Shown here: positions 58,094 to 64,000 of the stretch, in pieces
Layout of the letters: the number at the start of each line of letters is the position of its first letter
How positions within the stretch are numbered: position 1 is the stretch's first letter
Assembly (NCBI GenBank): GCA_964414345.1
Contig: CAYPWF010000015.1
Location: forward strand, 1 to 64,000
Direction of reading: 5' to 3'
Origin: Desulfocorpusculum sp964414345
Lineage (GTDB): Bacteria > Desulfobacterota > Desulfocorpusculales > Desulfocorpusculum
Length of the DNA stretch: 64,000 bases
The notes under the pieces: model-generated
What the model saw: the letters and a program-made list of their open reading frames with translations, nothing else
Databases searched by the model: none
Told to the model about the DNA's origin: nothing
Position numbers and translations under genes: made by a program

Positions 58094-58123
58094 TATTTAG
58101 CAGACATTTGTCTGCTTTGTCAA
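58094..58123 (-). promoter_or_regulatory. LexA operator and promoter of lexA-imuA-imuB-dnaE2
   Basis: Perfect palindrome AGCAGACATTTGTCTGCT (58099-58116) sits between a consensus TTGACA (58123-58118) and TAAATA (58099-58094) on the minus strand, so bound LexA would block the promoter. The core AGACA-TT-TGTCT does not match the E. coli, Bacillus or alphaproteobacterial SOS boxes. Confidence 0.8.
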
Positions 58124-58201
58124 GCCCAAACCGCTCAGCCCTGAAAAACGCCCTGATTCCCGATCTCGGGACCAAACCCGTGGGTTGACCTGAAAACACT
58201 T

Positions 58202-58400
58202 AACCCGCATTATTCAGGATCAGTGGATAATGCGGGTTATCTCAAGGACACCCTTGGACAAACCGGTTCCATACCCAAAAGCAGCCTGATTCTTGGTTTC
58301 AGATTCAATCCTGCTTTAAGTCTGAATATGTCGAAGCCTACCGGGTGGGGCCTTGAGCCCCCCAAGTCAAAGGCTTTGGAGAATAAAGGGCTAGCTGCAC
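58202..58400 (+). repeat. Dispersed composite repeat, copy D
   Basis: Hairpin 1 with an 11-bp stem AACCCGCATTA/TAATGCGGGTT (58202-58238) and loop TTCAGGATCAGTGGA; middle block CAGCCTGATTCTTGGTTTCA...AAGTCTGAATATGTCGAAG; hairpin 2 TGGGGCCTTGAGCCCCCC; tail AAGTCAAAGGCTTTGGAGAA. This is the most complete copy. Confidence 0.75.
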
Positions 58401-58441
58401 AGAATTGAACCATGAATTCCCATTTGGACTCCCGGCCCCCA

Positions 58442-58565
58442 CCCTTCACCAGGAGTGGACAATAAGGGCCCTCTTGGGGATGCGGCAGGATAAATTGATT
58501 TAAGTTCAAGAAAGAGCCTGACTTTTGATTGCAGGTTCTGGCAGGGGTTGAGTCAGAATGTGAGC
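58442..58565 (+). repeat. Dispersed composite repeat, degenerate copy E
   Basis: CCCTT-x-CACCAGGAGTGGACA...AAGGG hairpin, then GAGCCTGACTTTTGATTGCA, GCAGGGGTTGAGTCAGAATG in the same order as copy D. The second hairpin is missing. It lies 95 bases before small-paralog member 4. Confidence 0.55.
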
Positions 58566-58659
58566 TGCACTCCAATCCAGCTCTCCCACGGCACGCTGCT
58601 TGCTTTCAGAAGCTGCAACAGAAGCATCCGCCTAAGATCAGCTTGGGAAGGAGTTACCC

Positions 58660-58986
58660 ATGTCCCGCAAGGTATCCATCCAGCGAACCCTTGGAGAGAA
58701 ACACCCCAATTTTCCTGTGGGCACAATCTGGGAGGGCTGGGAGCTGACACCTCCCAGGGTGGGAGAGATCTATGTGCTCTTCACTGAAAAAGGCTCTGTA
58801 TTTCGAACATCCAAAGTCACGCAGATAAACCCAGGAGGTTTCAGGACCAAGAACTCCACCTACAGCATTTTGGTCCTTCAGGACGAAGAGGATTCAGCTG
58901 GGAATATCACCCAGGAATTGAGCGGAGTCTCCACTCATCCCGAGAGTCCACGCAGCCTCAACTTAAGACAGGAAAGCCGACGTTGA
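58660..58986 (+). CDS. Small conserved protein of the local paralog family (member 4)
   Basis: 108 residues, MSRKVSIQRTLG; GGAAGGAG precedes the ATG. Core GWELTPPRVGEIYVLFTEKG, SVFRTSKVTQI, GFRTKNSTY lines up with the other members. A polar, Ser/Glu-rich tail of 35 residues is unique. Two repeat units lie directly upstream. No function known. Confidence 0.75.
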   Translation: MSRKVSIQRTLGEKHPNFPVGTIWEGWELTPPRVGEIYVLFTEKGSVFRTSKVTQINPGGFRTKNSTYSILVLQDEEDSAGNITQELSGVSTHPESPRSLNLRQESRR

Positions 58987-58993
58987 AATAAGA

Positions 58994-59731
58994 TCAGATC
59001 TCCAATACCATCCCGTCTTCAGCCATCTCCATCTCCACCTCCCCCATGCGCTGGATCATCTCCGGGCCTGGATGGAAAAGCAATATTCTTCGGGCCCTTA
59101 ACTCCCCTTTGTGCTCCAGGATATCTTTGTAGCGAACATGGGAGTGATGGTCCTGCTCAAAGAAAAAACACTCGCAAAGAAGCAAGTCACACCCCTCGGC
59201 CAGGCTTAAAATCTGCGGGTTCCATCTGGTGTCACCCGTGTAGCCCACTACAGCCCCTCCCCAGTTTATCCTGTAGCCCCTGGAAGGTATGCCCCCATGC
59301 TCCATCCCGAAGGCCTCCACCCGTATTTCCCCTTCCCAGAAATTCCTGCCGGCCTCCAGACCCACGTACTTAACCTCGAACCTCCAATTGTGAACCTGAA
59401 GCACATCCGGATATGTGGCCTGAAGGAGTTCTCTGCACCTCTGCTCTATTCCCTCAGGCCCCACCAACAACAGGGGAGAACTCCTTTGGGACACAAATTG
59501 GTAATCGATAAAAAAATAAGGCAAGCCCCCGAAGTGGTCCCCGTGACAGTGGCTGACAAGGATCGCCTCCACCCGGGCTGGATCCAACCCCGCAGCCTTA
59601 AAAGCTGGCAAAGTCGAAGGCCCGCAGTCCAACAGCAAATAACGCTCCCCATCGCTTAGAACAAAGGCTGAGAAGTTCCTGCCTCCTGATCCAAAAGCAT
59701 CACCGCTACCCAAAACAATCAGTCTTATCAT
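58994..59731 (-). CDS. Metallo-beta-lactamase-fold hydrolase (RNase Z-like)
   Basis: A 245-residue hydrolase. LVSHCHGDHFGGLPYFFIDY is the H-x-H-x-D-H site near residues 60-79; EHGGIPSRGYRI, GYTGDTRWN and LLFHPGP supply the other ligands. It lies close to RNase Z/arylsulfatase-like MBL proteins. The substrate is unknown. Its stop faces the end of the small-paralog gene 7 bases away. Confidence 0.87.
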   Translation of the reverse strand: MIRLIVLGSGDAFGSGGRNFSAFVLSDGERYLLLDCGPSTLPAFKAAGLDPARVEAILVSHCHGDHFGGLPYFFIDYQFVSQRSSPLLLVGPEGIEQRCRELLQATYPDVLQVHNWRFEVKYVGLEAGRNFWEGEIRVEAFGMEHGGIPSRGYRINWGGAVVGYTGDTRWNPQILSLAEGCDLLLCECFFFEQDHHSHVRYKDILEHKGELRARRILLFHPGPEMIQRMGEVEMEMAEDGMVLEI

Positions 59732-59870
59732 TACATCTCCCCCGCCAATTCATTGCCTAGATGCCCCTCTAAGTTCCAAAGCAATTTTTGTGCTGAGCCC
59801 CTCTTTCCCTTCCACCCTTAAAGCCTTGGCCCCTGTTCAAAGCCCTCTAGACCCTCCGGAGCATTGAGCC

Positions 59871-60632
59871 TCAAAACTCTTTTTTGCCGGGCACCATGGG
59901 CACGAACCTGACTGGGAGCAACCTTTCCACCTTGGCGCCCTGTTCTGTGCGGGTGATCCTGAGAAGCTCCTGCTCCCCTTTCCCCACTGGAACCACCATG
60001 CGGCCGCCTATTTTTAACTGTTTCATCAGTTCCTGGGGTATCTCTGGGGGGGCTGCAGTGACCACTATACCGTCAAATGGAGCCTCCTCGGGAAGTCCTC
60101 TGTAGCCGTCTTTGCAGAAAACCTTCACGTTTTGGTACCCGAGCTCCTTTAGTCTGTTGCGGGCGGCTTCAGCCAAAGGCTGCAATATTTCTATGGTATA
60201 CACCTCCTTTGCCAGCAAGGATAGAACCGCCGCATGGTAACCTGATCCGGTTCCTATCTCCAATACCTTCTCATGCCCTTTCAACTCCATGGCCTCACAC
60301 ATATAGGCCACTATGAAAGGCTGTGATATTGTCTGACCGTGCCCTATGGGAAGGGGTGAGTCCTGGTAGGCCTTTGAGGCCTCCGAGTCCGGAACGAATC
60401 TGTGACGAGGCACAGAGCCCATGGCTTCCAGCACCCTGGGATCCTTTACCCCCCGGGCCTGGATCTGTTCCCTGACCATCCTGAGTCTCTCTTCAAGCAT
60501 AGAAGGCTCATGGGCCAAGACCCATCCCTTGCCCCAAGCCCCCAAACCCAGGAAGGCTGTTGATACGAACAAGCCTGTCTTGATCCATCCTCTGGTCCAA
60601 AAAACTCTCTTATCCCTCTGCCTCGAGCCCAT
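59871..60632 (-). CDS. pcm: Protein-L-isoaspartate O-methyltransferase, with N-terminal signal sequence
   Basis: 253 residues from ATG 60632 after AGGTCAAGT. The methyltransferase core has VPRHRFVP, PLPIGHGQTISQPFIVAYM and the SAM loop VLEIGTGSGYHAAVLSLL, all intact. An extra N-terminal stretch, RGWIKTGLFVSTAFLGLGAWGKGWVLA, looks like a signal peptide cut near VLA-H, so the enzyme may repair isoaspartate in periplasmic proteins. SAM supply there is unexplained, so an uncleaved anchor is possible too. Confidence 0.9.
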   Translation of the reverse strand: MGSRQRDKRVFWTRGWIKTGLFVSTAFLGLGAWGKGWVLAHEPSMLEERLRMVREQIQARGVKDPRVLEAMGSVPRHRFVPDSEASKAYQDSPLPIGHGQTISQPFIVAYMCEAMELKGHEKVLEIGTGSGYHAAVLSLLAKEVYTIEILQPLAEAARNRLKELGYQNVKVFCKDGYRGLPEEAPFDGIVVTAAPPEIPQELMKQLKIGGRMVVPVGKGEQELLRITRTEQGAKVERLLPVRFVPMVPGKKEF

Positions 60633-60940
60633 ACTTGACCTCGCAGGTCTATTGTTATAGCTTGCAAAGCAAGGGTCTAAAAGGATATTTGTCCGTTTTC
60701 CCATAGGCTCTTTTTTTGGAAACCCTTGGGAAAGCATAACAGAGGCTAAACGCCTACTTCAAGCAAGGCCCGCAACTTTTGGGAAAGGCGATGCATGGGT
60801 AGGGATATGCGTTTGGCCCTGCCTCGGGCAGCCCTCGAGGAATCCCGGAGGAGTATGAACCACAGTTCTCTTTGCAGGCAGAAAAGCCAGCTCGGTCAGT
60901 TGCCCCCGCAATGCAAGGGCACAAAAGAGGAGGAGGTCTT
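60633..60940. other. Intergenic region upstream of the ferredoxin gene
   Basis: 308 bases between the divergent pcm and Fe-S genes. It holds the short leader frame at 60855 and no recognised RNA. Promoters for both directions should be here but I cannot define them. Confidence 0.4.
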
Positions 60941-60944
60941 ATGA
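60855..60944 (+). CDS. Possible 29-residue leader ORF coupled to the Fe-S gene
   Basis: ATG at 60855 directly after CGGAGGAG; MNHSSLCRQK continues to a TGA at 60942-60944 that overlaps the ATG of the Fe-S gene (ATGA). The overlap and RBS suggest translational coupling. No homology is known, so it may be chance. Confidence 0.35.
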   Translation: MNHSSLCRQKSQLGQLPPQCKGTKEEEVL

Positions 60945-62017
60945 GCGATCAAGCTTACAAAGACTTGTGTCAGGCCATGGCCGAAAGGGGGGGTGCATAC
61001 CCCGGCATGGATATCCCGGAATTCTACAATTTGGTCAGGGAACTTTTCACTCCGGAACAAGCCCGGCTCTGTGCAGCCATGCCCAGGAGACCCTCCAGCG
61101 CGCCGCAGATAGCCCAATCCACGGGTATGGAAGAATCTCAGGTTGGGGGAATCCTGGAGAGTATGGCAGACAAAGGACTTTGTACCACTCTTACCGGACC
61201 CCAGGGGGAGAGGCTTTACGCGGCCATACCCTTCGTGCCCGGCATCTTCGAGTTTCAATTCATGAGGGGCACCAACACTCCTAGAGATCAACTTCTGGCA
61301 AGACTTATTGGGGATTACAAGAAGGCGGTTGACGCTCGAAGAGGCGGGGCTCAGCGTATCAGCTTCCCCCTCAACAGGGTGATCCCAGTGGAGCACACCA
61401 TCCAGGCCGGGGGCAGGCTTCACACTTACCAGCAGGTCTCGGCCTATATCGAGAAATATGAGCCCATCTCTGTTTCAACCTGTTTTTGCCGACACGAGGC
61501 CAGGCTCACAGAAGGGCAGGATTGCGGAAAACCCAACGATGTATGTATGCAGTTCGGCTCAGGCGCCAAGTATGTCATAGAGAGAAACATGGGAAGGCGG
61601 ATTTCCAAGGAAGAGGCAAAGGCAGTGCTCAAGAGAGCAGAAGAAGCCGGTCTGGTGCACGCCAGCATGAATACCCAGGAGATAGATTTTATCTGCAATT
61701 GCTGCCCTTGCCATTGCATGATTCTAAAGACCGCCTTGGCACAACCTAATCCAGGCGCTGCCCTGCAATCCGGTTTCCAACCAAGTTTTGACCCCGGAAG
61801 GTGCGTGGCCTGCTCCACATGCGTGGAGAGGTGCCCTGCCCAAGCCTTGACAATGGTGGAGGATTTCCCGAAGCTGAATGAGAGCAGATGCTTTGGTTGC
61901 GGGGTGTGCGCCAGCGGTTGTCCATGTGAAGCCATAGAGTTGGTGGAGAAACCCCAGGTGGAGCCTCCCCCTCTGGATCGCAAGGCGCTCAAACAGGCCC
62001 TTTCCTCGGCCGGTTGA
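60941..62017 (+). CDS. 4Fe-4S ferredoxin-domain protein with winged-helix-like N-terminus
   Basis: About 358 residues, start 60941 after GAGGAGGTCTT. Residues 20-100 look like a wHTH (LTGPQGERLYAAIPF). The middle has Cys-rich ISVSTCFCRHEA and FICNCCPCHCM, then two 4Fe-4S motifs, CVACSTCVERCP and CFGCGVCASGCP. It is an electron carrier seen beside OYE-type reductases in anaerobes. The OYE gene follows in the same direction, 57 bases after. Confidence 0.8.
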   Translation: MSDQAYKDLCQAMAERGGAYPGMDIPEFYNLVRELFTPEQARLCAAMPRRPSSAPQIAQSTGMEESQVGGILESMADKGLCTTLTGPQGERLYAAIPFVPGIFEFQFMRGTNTPRDQLLARLIGDYKKAVDARRGGAQRISFPLNRVIPVEHTIQAGGRLHTYQQVSAYIEKYEPISVSTCFCRHEARLTEGQDCGKPNDVCMQFGSGAKYVIERNMGRRISKEEAKAVLKRAEEAGLVHASMNTQEIDFICNCCPCHCMILKTALAQPNPGAALQSGFQPSFDPGRCVACSTCVERCPAQALTMVEDFPKLNESRCFGCGVCASGCPCEAIELVEKPQVEPPPLDRKALKQALSSAG

Positions 62018-62074
62018 TTCTGACTTCTGGGAATGGACCTGTCAATAAAGGGATGATACCCGAGGAGGAAAAAA

Positions 62075-63184
62075 TTGTCCGTATTGTTTCAGGAGACCAG
62101 GATTGGAAACCTTGCCCTCAAGAACCGTTTCGTCAGATCAGCCACCTGGGAGGGAATGGCCGAAAGCGACGGGAGGGTCTCTTCCCAACTGCTTGAGCTG
62201 ATGGGGGAGCTGGCCGCCGGAGGGGTGGGGCTCATAATAACAGGTCACGCCTATGTGAGCAAAGAGGGCCAGGCAGGGCCCAGACAGATGGGGATCTACA
62301 GCCAGGAGCTTGTCCCGGGCCTGGCGCAGATGGTCCAGGCCGTCCATGAGCGGGGGGGGAAGATAGCGGTGCAACTGGCCCACGCGGGTATACTGGCGGC
62401 TTATAAGCTAAGCGGCATGGAACCCATGGGCCCCTCGGCCCCCAATACAGAGGGCGCACCGGGAAGGGAGATGAGCCCCCAGGAAATAGGGCAAGTGGTG
62501 GAGGCCTTTGGCAGGGCTGCTGCCTGGGCAGTAGAGGCCGGTTTCGACGCAGTGCAGATTCATGCTGCCCACGGCTACCTTCTAAGCCAGTTTCTCTCTC
62601 CCTATTTCAACCGTAGGCAAGACCGGTATGGGGGCTCCGTGGAAAACAGAGCCAGGGCCTTACTGGAAGTGGTATCCAGGGCCAGGGAGGCTATAGGTCC
62701 TGAAAGAGCCTTGCTTGTTAAAATGAATTCTCAGGACTTCCTGGAAGGAGGACTCAGCCTGGAAGATTCCGCTCAGGTGGCCCAAATGCTGGCCCGAGCC
62801 GGTGTGGACGCCATAGAAGTCAGCGGGGGGATGAGGCTTGCCGGTCCCAAGTTCATGCCATCTAGACTGGCTATCAAGGAGGAAAGGCAGGAGGCTTATT
62901 TCAAGGATGCCGCCAGGGCTATCAGAAAACGGGCTGGGATCCCGGTGATCCTTGTGGGAGGGATCAGATCCTTCCAGGTGGCCGAGCGCTTGGTGGAAGA
63001 AGAAGTGGCTGACTATATCTCCATGAGCAGGCCCTTTATAAGGGAGCCTTGGCTGATAAACCGATGGAAAGCGGGGGACCTGAGAAGAGCCTTTTGCGTT
63101 TCAGACAACCAGTGCTTTGGGCCCGCCCAGGCCGGGCAAGGCATTTATTGTGTGGTGGCCCGCAGAGAGGCTGCAGGGGACTGA
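62075..63184 (+). CDS. NADH:flavin oxidoreductase (old yellow enzyme family)
   Basis: A 369-residue TIM-barrel flavoenzyme starting at TTG 62075 after GAGGAGG. It has NRFVRSATWEGMAE, GGKIAVQLAHAG, the catalytic-loop IHAAHGYLLSQFLSPYFNRR with DRYGGSVENRAR, and VGGIRSFQVAERLVEE, ISMSRPFIREP. It lacks the C-terminal Fe-S and NADPH domains of 2,4-dienoyl-CoA reductase. The substrate is an activated C=C compound. The ferredoxin protein just upstream may deliver electrons. Confidence 0.92.
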   Translation: MSVLFQETRIGNLALKNRFVRSATWEGMAESDGRVSSQLLELMGELAAGGVGLIITGHAYVSKEGQAGPRQMGIYSQELVPGLAQMVQAVHERGGKIAVQLAHAGILAAYKLSGMEPMGPSAPNTEGAPGREMSPQEIGQVVEAFGRAAAWAVEAGFDAVQIHAAHGYLLSQFLSPYFNRRQDRYGGSVENRARALLEVVSRAREAIGPERALLVKMNSQDFLEGGLSLEDSAQVAQMLARAGVDAIEVSGGMRLAGPKFMPSRLAIKEERQEAYFKDAARAIRKRAGIPVILVGGIRSFQVAERLVEEEVADYISMSRPFIREPWLINRWKAGDLRRAFCVSDNQCFGPAQAGQGIYCVVARREAAGD

Positions 63185-63190
63185 TGGGGG

Positions 63191-63967
63191 TTAGACAGGC
63201 CCATTAAGACCTTTTCCAACCTCCTTTACAACCTGTTCCATCACACGACCGCACGAATCCCTGATCACCAAGTCGGCTAAGGGGTCCAAAGGGGTCAGAT
63301 CCCGGTTCACTATTACGAGCCTGGCTCCTTTCCCCTTGGCCACAGCAGGCATGGAGGCTGCAGGCTGCACCAAGAGCGAGGAACCCAAAACCAAAAAGAG
63401 TTCCGCCTCTTGCGAGCGCCTGAATGCCTCGGCTGTCTCTCTTTCGGGCATGGGCTGTCCAAAAGAGACTGTGTCCGGTTTTAGAAGCCCCCCGCAAACG
63501 TCACAAAGAGGAACCTTCACCCCGGCCAGGACCATCTGGTGGACCTCCTCCCTGGGCCAACGCTTTCTGCAGGAAAGGCATGAGACAGTCCTGCAGGTAC
63601 CGTGAAGCTCTATTACCTTGGAGGGAGAGTTTCCAGCGAGCTGATGCAGTCCGTCTATGTTCTGAGTTATAACGCAATCCAAAAGCCCCATCCGCTCCAG
63701 CTCCACTATGGCCAGGTGAGCTGCATTGGGTCTGGCCTGACTTATGCTGGCAAAAGCCTCGGTGCTCATCTCCCAGTAACGCTCCCTAGAAGACCGGTTC
63801 GAGAGGAACCTCTGGAAGGTAAAGTCCTCCGGGTCGTACTTCTGCCAAAGCCCGCCTGGGCTTCTGAAATCGGGTATGCCGCTCTCTGTGCTAACCCCGG
63901 CCCCTGTGAAAATCACGGTCCTCACGGACTCGAGGATCCATCTGGCCAGTTGTAAAGACTCCTCCAT
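63191..63967 (-). CDS. NAD-dependent protein deacetylase (sirtuin, Sir2 family)
   Basis: A 258-residue sirtuin. VIFTGAGVSTESGIPDFRSPGGLW binds NAD; ITQNIDGLHQLAG and ELHGTC carry the catalytic histidine; zinc is bound by CLSCRKRW and CDVCGG. VLGSSLLVQPAASMP completes the Rossmann fold. Deacetylation of lysines, for example on acetyl-CoA synthetase, is the usual role. Its 3' end faces the OYE gene 6 bases away. Confidence 0.93.
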   Translation of the reverse strand: MEESLQLARWILESVRTVIFTGAGVSTESGIPDFRSPGGLWQKYDPEDFTFQRFLSNRSSRERYWEMSTEAFASISQARPNAAHLAIVELERMGLLDCVITQNIDGLHQLAGNSPSKVIELHGTCRTVSCLSCRKRWPREEVHQMVLAGVKVPLCDVCGGLLKPDTVSFGQPMPERETAEAFRRSQEAELFLVLGSSLLVQPAASMPAVAKGKGARLVIVNRDLTPLDPLADLVIRDSCGRVMEQVVKEVGKGLNGPV

Positions 63968-64000
63968 TTCCGCCCCCCCCGGAGAGCATGGTTCACACCT

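Larger units (their letters stand above)
58043..58659. other. Intergenic region with lexA promoter and two repeat units
   Basis: 617 bases between the divergent lexA and small-paralog genes. The lexA promoter/operator (58094-58123) is followed by repeat copies D and E. I find no gene. Confidence 0.65.

Overview
The window is about 64 kb of a moderately GC-rich bacterial chromosome with roughly 58 protein genes, three tRNA genes and no rRNA, CRISPR array or complete insertion sequence. A tungsten-type aldehyde:ferredoxin oxidoreductase, a NADH-dependent 2Fe-2S/4Fe-4S diaphorase (NuoE/NuoF/HoxU-like), a corrinoid Fe-S-like domain, a superoxide-reductase-like protein and an old-yellow-enzyme/ferredoxin pair suggest an anaerobic metabolism. 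LexA-ImuA-ImuB-DnaE2, TatBC, sphingolipid genes and EpmA point to a Gram-negative, deltaproteobacteria-like host (Desulfobacterota in the broad sense). This placement is inference; no marker gene fixes the species.

Layout. 1-3028 (minus): ECF sigma factor, zinc-finger anti-sigma factor, CpxP/Spy-like periplasmic protein and a MacB/LolCDE-type ABC exporter, an envelope-stress module. 3029-7116: metal-resistance segment with a CmtR-like ArsR repressor, a P1B ATPase carrying an unusual CSC motif, and a frameshifted tyrosine-recombinase remnant beside tRNA-Glu and tRNA-Lys. 7475-13604 (minus): purA, serA, a class V aminotransferase, two tandem CBS-domain paralogs and cutA. 13832-14957 (plus): tatB-tatC. 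14994-19568: a probable ceramide (sphingolipid) cluster with an epimerase/reductase, serine palmitoyltransferase, a bCerS-like N-acyltransferase and a PAP2 enzyme. 19565-23902: SAM hydroxide adenosyltransferase, a stand-alone AcsC/CdhD-like Fe-S protein, AsmA and an HD hydrolase. 23941-33145: acyl-CoA ligase, CDF transporter, cysE, EpmA, MaoC hydratase, secreted Cys-rich and Trp-rich proteins, Fe-S flavoprotein, S1-domain protein and SORL-like protein. 33200-35560: aldehyde oxidoreductase with a MoaD-like partner. 36022-44892: TrpD-like transferase behind an attenuator-like terminator, acyltransferase, amidase, amidohydrolase, Nudix, GT2 and TtcA-like genes. 44948-48045: diaphorase triad. 48358-52043: mixed genes, including a rhomboid-DnaJ C-terminal fusion and tRNA-Leu. 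52044-58042 (minus): SOS mutasome operon lexA-imuA-imuB-dnaE2 behind a self-palindromic LexA box. 58660-63967: MBL hydrolase, exported PCMT, ferredoxin and OYE genes, sirtuin.

Three things recur or stand out. First, a family of small paralogous proteins (four members at 33200, 36022, 51239 and 58660) shares a W-E...P-P-x-x-G-x-x-Y...G-K-V-x-R-T-S core that I cannot assign to a known function. Second, a composite intergenic repeat of two hairpins joined by conserved spacers occurs near 35.7, 48.1, 50.0 and 58.2 kb (with a second degenerate unit at 58.4 kb); two copies lie just upstream of members of that small-protein family. Third, the sphingolipid gene set is compact and includes a PAP2 enzyme that could add or remove a head group.

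Start codons were moved from the longest reading frame wherever a ribosome binding site or family length favoured a downstream start; TTG and GTG starts are common here.
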